Origin: Bradyrhizobium sp. CCBAU 53421
Lineage (GTDB): Bacteria > Pseudomonadota > Alphaproteobacteria > Rhizobiales > Xanthobacteraceae
Direction of reading: 5' to 3'
NCBI RefSeq assembly: GCF_015291625.1
Contig: NZ_CP030047.1
Location: 992,001-1,056,000 of the forward strand
DNA: 64,000 bases
Shown here: in pieces, positions 59,577 through 64,000 of the stretch
How the letters are laid out: every line of letters begins with the position of its first letter
Numbering within the stretch: position 1 is the first letter of the stretch
Position numbers and translations under genes: made by a program
Notes under the pieces: model-generated
What the model was told of the DNA's origin: nothing
Seen by the model: only the letters and a program-made list of their open reading frames with translations
Databases searched by the model: none

Positions 59577-59706
59577 CGTCATCCCCGCGCAAAGGCTTCG
59601 CCTTTGTCGCTGGAGGTGCGAGCGGAGCGAGCCTCGAAGGGTGGCGTGGCCCGAGTAGGGCCGTCGATCCTTCGAGACGCGCTTCGCGCTCCTCAGGATG
59701 ACGGGG
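59577..59706. repeat. Palindromic intergenic repeat, family E
   Basis: CGTCATCCCCGCG at the left and GGATGACGGGG at the right are complementary, with inner arms (AAAGGCTTCGCCTTT; GGGTGGCGTGGCCCGAGTAGG). It separates the convergent yejF and NlpC genes. Confidence 0.8.
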
Positions 59707-60549
59707 TTAGAGCCGCTTGATCGCCAGCACCTCGCTGCCGGCGGCCTTGATCCGCGCGATCGCGGCCTGCGTGTTCTCGACGACTGTCGCCATGTGATGC
59801 GCGTTGGCGTGCACGATCGTCGTCGCATCGCGCACGATGGCGACATGGCCCTTCCAGAAGATCAGGTCGCCGCGCTGCAGATGTCTGGATTCCGCCGCCG
59901 TCAACTCGCGGCCGAGCCCGTCCTGCTGCATGTCGCTGTCGCGCGGGCAGCCGGTGCCGGCGGCGGTCAGCGCGATCTGCACCAGGCCGGAGCAATCGAT
60001 GCCGAGGCTCGACTTGCCGCCCCAGAGATAGGGGGTGCCGACGAACTGCTCGGCGATTGCGACGAAATCCGGCGCCATCGCGTCGAGCGCGGCGAGATGC
60101 TGGCGCGGCAGGTGCCAGCCCTCGCGGGTCACCGCGAAGGGACCGTCTTCGCGGGTGATCGCGAGCTTGGTCCCCATCGCCAGCGCCTCGACCGGCGGCA
60201 GCTTGATCGACGGTCCCGGAAACGCCAGCGTGCGCAGCGCCGTCACCTTGTGCGTCGGCGCCGCGCCGGGCGCGGTCAGCGCGGCTTCGGCAATCCAGCC
60301 GACATAGCCGTCATCGGCGAGCTGGCCCCAGGCCCAGCCCTCACCGTTGCGGTCATAGACAGTGACGCGTTCGCCCCTCAGCGCCTGCGTCATCTGCTCG
60401 GCATCGGCCGCCGGCGCCCGCCGCAGCGGCGCGATGGCCTCAACCACCTCAAGCGTCTCGCCGTCGACGAAACGTGCGGCCTCCACCTTGCCCTCGAGAT
60501 ATTTCGCGGCGAGGTCGGCGCGGGCAGGTGTAAGCCTGACATCATGCAT
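59707..60549 (-). CDS. NlpC/P60 family cysteine peptidase with SH3-like domains
   Basis: A 280-residue cell-wall peptidase without a signal peptide. N-terminal SH3-like modules (PLRRAPAADAEQMTQALRGE and GWAWGQLADDGYVGWIAEAA) precede the NlpC/P60 domain: GKSSLGIDCSGLVQIALTAA holds the catalytic Cys near 185, GHVAIVRDATT the His near 235, and a third polar residue lies in HANAHH. It probably cleaves D-glutamyl-meso-diaminopimelate in recycled muropeptides. It overlaps the aminopeptidase gene by 8 bp, a typical pair. Confidence 0.9.
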   Translation of the reverse strand: MHDVRLTPARADLAAKYLEGKVEAARFVDGETLEVVEAIAPLRRAPAADAEQMTQALRGERVTVYDRNGEGWAWGQLADDGYVGWIAEAALTAPGAAPTHKVTALRTLAFPGPSIKLPPVEALAMGTKLAITREDGPFAVTREGWHLPRQHLAALDAMAPDFVAIAEQFVGTPYLWGGKSSLGIDCSGLVQIALTAAGTGCPRDSDMQQDGLGRELTAAESRHLQRGDLIFWKGHVAIVRDATTIVHANAHHMATVVENTQAAIARIKAAGSEVLAIKRL

Positions 60550-61921
60550 AGCGCTGGCTCAGCAATTTGTAGATCGCGCGTGCGGCCTGGCATTCGCCGC
60601 CTTCGGGACGGCCGGGCTTTGCCGATGGCGTCCAGCCATAGATGTCGACATGCAGCCAGCTCCGCGCGTGCTCGACGAAGCGCTGCAGGAACAGCGCGCA
60701 GGTGATCGAGCCGGCGAAACCACCTGATGGTGCGTTGGTGATGTCGGCGGTCTTGGAATCGAGCCAGGCATCGTAGGCCGGCCATAGCGGCAGCCGCCAC
60801 AACGGGTCGTTCTCGCTTTTCGCGTGAGCTGCAACGTCCGCGGCGAGTGCCTCGTCATTGGTGTAGAACGGCGGCAAATCCGGGCCCAGCGCTACCCGCG
60901 CCGCGCCGGTCAGTGTGCCGAGATCGATCAGCAGATCCGGCGTCTCCTCGTCGGCCAGCGCCAGCGCGTCGGCGAGCACCAGCCGCCCCTCGGCATCGGT
61001 GTTGCCGATCTCGACGGTGATGCCCTTGCGCGACTTGAAGACGTCGAGCGGGCGGAACGCGTTGCCGGCGACCGCGTTCTCGACCGCCGGGATCAGCACG
61101 CGCAGCCGTACCTTCAGCTTGGCGTCCATCACCATCTGCGCCAGCGCCAGCACGTTGGCGGCGCCGCCCATGTCCTTCTTCATGATCAGCATGCCGCTCG
61201 ACGGCTTGAGGTCGAGCCCGCCGGTGTCGAAGCAGACGCCCTTGCCGACCAGCGTCACCTTCGGATGGGCCGGATCGCCCCAGCTCAGATCGATCAGCCG
61301 CGGCGCGCGGGTCGAGGCCATGCCGACGGCGTGGATCAGCGGGAAGTTCCGTGCGAGCTCCTCGGCATCGATGCAATTGAAGGCGGCGCCGAACCGCGTT
61401 GCGAGGTCGCGCGCCGCCTCGGCGAGCTCGGCTGGGCCCATGTCGTTGGACGGCGTGTTGATGAGGTCGCGCGCCAGCGCCGCCGCTTCCGCCATCCGCG
61501 CGATCTCGGCCGTGTCGACGCCGTCGGGCGGCACCAGGCGGACCTCGGGGGCTTTGTTCTTGCGATAGCGGTCGAAGCGATAGCAGCCGAGCGCGAAGGC
61601 GAGCGCGGCGAGCCTTGCGTCATGCGGCGCATTGGCGAAGCGGTAGACGCCAGGCGGCAGCAGGCCGGGCAGGGCGCCGGGCCGAAACGGATCGCGCGCC
61701 TTGTGGTCCGCATCCTCGAGGCCGAACAGCACCTGCGCGATGCCGCCATCGGCTGCCGGCAAAGCGAGGGCCTTGCCGGGCTTGGCGGCAAAGTCATTGG
61801 CCTCCGCGAACTGGCGCGCCGGCGCCGGCAATTCGCTGCGGATCGCATCCCATGTCGCCCTGGTGACGAAGGTGATCGGCGTGACGGCGGTCGTGGGGGC
61901 GGTCTCGAACACGGATGGCAT
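60542..61921 (-). CDS. Leucyl aminopeptidase (M17)
   Basis: A 459-residue cytosolic dizinc aminopeptidase. Catalytic residues lie in GVCFDTGGLDLKPSSGMLIM (Asp, Lys), KKDMGGAANVL and GNTDAEGRLVLADALALA. It fits the PepB/PepA-like group. ATG at 61921 (MPSVFETAPT) is preferred; the extended frame to 61963 is weak. It overlaps the NlpC/P60 gene start by 8 bp, suggesting that both act in peptide or muropeptide turnover. Confidence 0.94.
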   Translation of the reverse strand: MPSVFETAPTTAVTPITFVTRATWDAIRSELPAPARQFAEANDFAAKPGKALALPAADGGIAQVLFGLEDADHKARDPFRPGALPGLLPPGVYRFANAPHDARLAALAFALGCYRFDRYRKNKAPEVRLVPPDGVDTAEIARMAEAAALARDLINTPSNDMGPAELAEAARDLATRFGAAFNCIDAEELARNFPLIHAVGMASTRAPRLIDLSWGDPAHPKVTLVGKGVCFDTGGLDLKPSSGMLIMKKDMGGAANVLALAQMVMDAKLKVRLRVLIPAVENAVAGNAFRPLDVFKSRKGITVEIGNTDAEGRLVLADALALADEETPDLLIDLGTLTGAARVALGPDLPPFYTNDEALAADVAAHAKSENDPLWRLPLWPAYDAWLDSKTADITNAPSGGFAGSITCALFLQRFVEHARSWLHVDIYGWTPSAKPGRPEGGECQAARAIYKLLSQRYA

Positions 61922-62117
61922 GCGGCTCTCGGCTGTTCTGGCGTCGTTGCTGGTGACTACCACGGCTTTCGCCGTGGTTGGTAGCGCGCCCGCGGCTGAC
62001 GCGACCTGCGGGAATTGGAACCGGCGCGCCGGTCAGTTAACCAGACGTTAGGGTTAACAGTCTATTGCTGGCGCGCTCGGCTCGATCCATTCGCCCGATT
62101 TCGTGAGTCACAGTGCC

Positions 62118-62915
62118 ATGCGTCGACAGTCCATTTTGACCCGGCATCTTGCTTCCGCAGCCCTCGTGGCGGTCCTCGCCGCCGGGCTTGGCGGCTGCCA
62201 GACCATGTCCGACGTCACCGGATCGATCGCGTCCCGGTCCGATCCGGTGCCCGACGATCCGCGCCGCAATATCGAGGTGTATGGCGAGCGCTATCGCAAG
62301 AATCCCAAGGACGTCGACGCCGCGATCGCATACGGCCAGGCGTTGCGCGTGAGCGGACAGCGTTCCCAGGCCTGCGCCGTGTTGGAGCAGGCCACGCTCG
62401 CCACCCCCGGCAACAAGCTGCTGCTCGCCGCCTATGGCCGCGCGCTCGCTGACAACGGCAATTCGCAGGCCGCATTCGACGTGCTGAGCCGCGCGCACAG
62501 CCCGGACAATCCGGACTGGCGGATATTGTCGGTGCAGGGCACCACGCTCGACAAGCTGAACCGGCACGAGGAAGCGCGGCGCTATTACGCCAGCGCGCTT
62601 CGACTGGCTCCGGACGAGCCGTCCGTGCTGTCCAATCTCGGCCTGTCCTACATGCTGACCAAGGAATTGCCGAAGGCGGAGGAGACGCTGCGCCAGGCCT
62701 ATGCCAGCGCCCGCGCCGACACCCGCATCCGGCAGAACCTGGCGCTGGTCGTCGGCCTGCAGGGCCGCTTCGCGGAGGCGGAGACTATCGTCAAGGCCGA
62801 CCTGCCGGCCGATGAGGCGGCGGCGAACGTCGCCTATCTCCGCGACATGCTGAGCCGCAAGGACGGTCCGCGGATTTCCTCGCGCGCCGCGCCTGTTGTC
62901 GCCAAGGACGATTAG
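62118..62915 (+). CDS. tadD: Tad pilus lipoprotein TadD (TPR)
   Basis: A 265-residue outer-membrane-targeted lipoprotein: signal peptide with lipobox LAAGLGGC (Cys near 29). Tetratricopeptide helices follow: DAAIAYGQALRVSGQ, LLLAAYGRALADNGN, VQGTTLDKLNRHEEARRYYA, SVLSNLGLSYMLTKELPKAE. TadD helps assemble Flp pili. ATG at 62118 is preferred over a GTG at 62103. The rest of the tad locus seems to lie beyond the window, where tadC begins on the opposite strand. Confidence 0.87.
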   Translation: MRRQSILTRHLASAALVAVLAAGLGGCQTMSDVTGSIASRSDPVPDDPRRNIEVYGERYRKNPKDVDAAIAYGQALRVSGQRSQACAVLEQATLATPGNKLLLAAYGRALADNGNSQAAFDVLSRAHSPDNPDWRILSVQGTTLDKLNRHEEARRYYASALRLAPDEPSVLSNLGLSYMLTKELPKAEETLRQAYASARADTRIRQNLALVVGLQGRFAEAETIVKADLPADEAAANVAYLRDMLSRKDGPRISSRAAPVVAKDD

Positions 62916-62931
62916 CCGACATGGCGACTTG

Positions 62932-63060
62932 CCAACTTCCCCTTGAAAAGGGGAGGTTGCTTTGCTCGCGAGAGAAAAGGCGGTGGGGATCTGCTCTCAC
63001 CGCTTGCAGCGGCGTCCGCCGCTGACCCCCATCCCGACCTTCCCCCTTTCAGGGGGAAGG
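62932..63060. repeat. Palindromic intergenic repeat, family F copy 1
   Basis: CCAACTTCCCCTTGAAAAGG at the start and CCCCCTTTCAGGGGGAAGG at the end, with a conserved middle (GGGGAGGTTGCTTTGCTCGC, GGTGGGGATC, CCGCTGACCC). A second copy lies at 63162-63294. Confidence 0.85.
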
Positions 63061-63069
63061 AGCAGAACC

Positions 63070-63156
63070 GTAGCCCGGATGAAACGCAGCGCAATCCGGG
63101 GCGCTGTAACCGCGGATGGTCCTCTTCCGGATTTCGCTTCGCTTCATCCGGGCTAC
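63070..63156. repeat. Palindromic intergenic repeat, family A copy 4
   Basis: GTAGCCCGGATGAAACGCAG ... GCTTCATCCGGGCTAC, the variant of family A with GAAACG in place of GGAGCG and a compensating change in the other arm. It is wedged between two family F copies. Confidence 0.9.
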
Positions 63157-63161
63157 GCAGT

Positions 63162-63294
63162 CCAACCTCCCCTTGAAAAGGGGAGGTCGCTTTGCTCGCG
63201 AGAGCAAAGCGGGTGGGGATCCGATCTCTCCGCAAACTCCGTCGTTTGCCGCTGACCCTCATCCCGACTTTCCCCTTTCCGGGGAAAGGGAAGG
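63162..63294. repeat. Palindromic intergenic repeat, family F copy 2
   Basis: CCAACCTCCCCTTGAAAAGG ... CTTTCCGGGGAAAGGGAAGG, closely matching copy 1 in the same orientation with about 100 bp between the copies. The cluster fills the whole 400-bp gap between tadD and tadC. Confidence 0.85.
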
Positions 63295-63315
63295 CCGCCG
63301 GCGCAGTGCGCGGGC

Positions 63316-64000
63316 TCAATGCATCGTGGCGATCTTGATGTAGGACGGCCCGAGGATCACGATGAACAGGCAGGGCAGGAAGAACAGGATCATCGGCACG
63401 GTCAGCTTGGGCGGCAGTGCCGCCGCCTTCTTCTCGGCCTCGTTCATCCGCATATCGCGATTTTCCTGCGCCATCACGCGCAGGCTCTGGCCGAGCGGGG
63501 TGCCGTAGCGTTCGGATTGCTGCAAGGCCATGCAGACCGATTTCACGCCTTCGAGCCCGGTGCGGCGCGCCAGGTTCTCGTAGGCGGACTTGCGGTCCTG
63601 CAAATAGGACAGCTCGGCGGTCGTCAGGGCGAACTCTTCCGACAGCGCGATCGACTGGCCGGCGATCTCGTTGGCCACCTTCCGGAACGCGACCTCGACC
63701 GACATGCCCGACTCGATGCAGATCAGCAGCAGGTCGAGCGAATCAGGGAAGGCGCGCTTGATCTGGAGTTGGCGCTTGGAGATCGCGTTCTTCAGGAACA
63801 GCATCGGCGCCTGGAGGCCGGCATAGGCCGCACCGACGCAAATGCCGATCTTGAGCGTGAGCGACCAGTTCGCGCCGGCGATGAAGAACGTATAGATGAT
63901 GGCGCCGAGCAGCAGCACGATCGGTGTCACGGCGCGGGCGAACAGGAAGGTGACGTAGGGCGCGTGGCCGCGATAGCCCGCCATCACGAGCTTCTCGAGC
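63316..64000 (-). CDS. tadC: Tad pilus inner-membrane protein TadC, 5' end missing
   Basis: The last 228 residues or so of a type II secretion F-domain protein. The frame stays open at the window edge, so the true start lies outside. Seen are a membrane pair near the start, the F domain with AFPDSLDLLLICIESGMSVE and LALQQSERYGTPLGQSLRVM, and a C-terminal helix with PKLTVPMILFFLPCLFIVIL. TadC partners TadB as the platform for Flp pilus assembly. Convergent with tadD across the repeat cluster. Confidence 0.9.
   Translation of the reverse strand, partial: LEKLVMAGYRGHAPYVTFLFARAVTPIVLLLGAIIYTFFIAGANWSLTLKIGICVGAAYAGLQAPMLFLKNAISKRQLQIKRAFPDSLDLLLICIESGMSVEVAFRKVANEIAGQSIALSEEFALTTAELSYLQDRKSAYENLARRTGLEGVKSVCMALQQSERYGTPLGQSLRVMAQENRDMRMNEAEKKAAALPPKLTVPMILFFLPCLFIVILGPSYIKIATMH

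Overview
The window is GC-rich, densely coded chromosomal DNA from an alphaproteobacterium, most likely Bradyrhizobium or a close relative. This rests on the aa3 oxidase operon (coxB-coxA-ctaB-coxF-ctaG-coxC-DUF983-SURF1), a CycM-type anchored cytochrome c, an IalB-family protein, tad pilus genes, a Cj0069-type ATP-grasp protein, and families of palindromic intergenic repeats of the kind common in that group. The assignment is inference; no rRNA or tRNA was seen. All functions are from reading the translations, without database searches.

Layout. 1-3.8 kb: a type I secretion pair (adaptor cut by the window edge, plus ABC exporter) behind a Gly/Leu/Asn-rich candidate substrate. 4.1-7.5 kb: a GST gene divergent from a MarR regulator, glutamate-cysteine ligase, and a secreted protein with two PAN-like modules. 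7.6-11 kb: a nucleotidyltransferase-like protein, a MmcQ/YjbR protein and a tldD-lepB pair. 11.2-14.1 kb: an HxlR regulator divergent from a DoxX-DsrE-TlpA operon, then an IalB-family protein. 14.5-21.2 kb: cytochrome c oxidase structural and assembly genes. 21.2-31.7 kb: two drug-efflux loci, an RND operon with a divergent LysR regulator and an EmrAB operon with a divergent TetR regulator and two matching operator-like palindromes, then a RibD-like reductase.

32-41 kb is the most unusual part. A minus-strand chromate/oxidative-stress operon (rhodanese-ChrB, a PepSY-like protein, a small OB-like periplasmic protein, a Tat-exported Fe-SOD, ChrA, an exported LMW-phosphatase-like/beta-propeller fusion, and a predicted outer-membrane protein) lies divergent from an RcnR-RcnA nickel/cobalt efflux pair. 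The rcnR promoter places the predicted transcript start on the ATG. A Cj0069-type ATP-grasp gene and a 1.05 kb IS481-like element follow.

42-51.7 kb is mostly housekeeping: a maleylacetoacetate isomerase-like GST, metF-metH, a flavin-dependent monooxygenase, kdsB-pheA and cycM. 51.8-59.6 kb is a yej-type peptide/oligopeptide ABC importer with two tandem Tat-dependent binding proteins. 59.7-64 kb carries a NlpC/P60 peptidase and leucyl aminopeptidase pair, tadD, a cluster of repeats, and tadC cut by the window end.

The genes work together in recognisable units: cycM and the cox operon form the electron path to aa3 oxidase; metF supplies methyl-tetrahydrofolate to metH; gshA makes the glutathione precursor used by the GSTs; and the chr/rcn block is a metal-response island. 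No CRISPR array, phage or integrated plasmid was seen.
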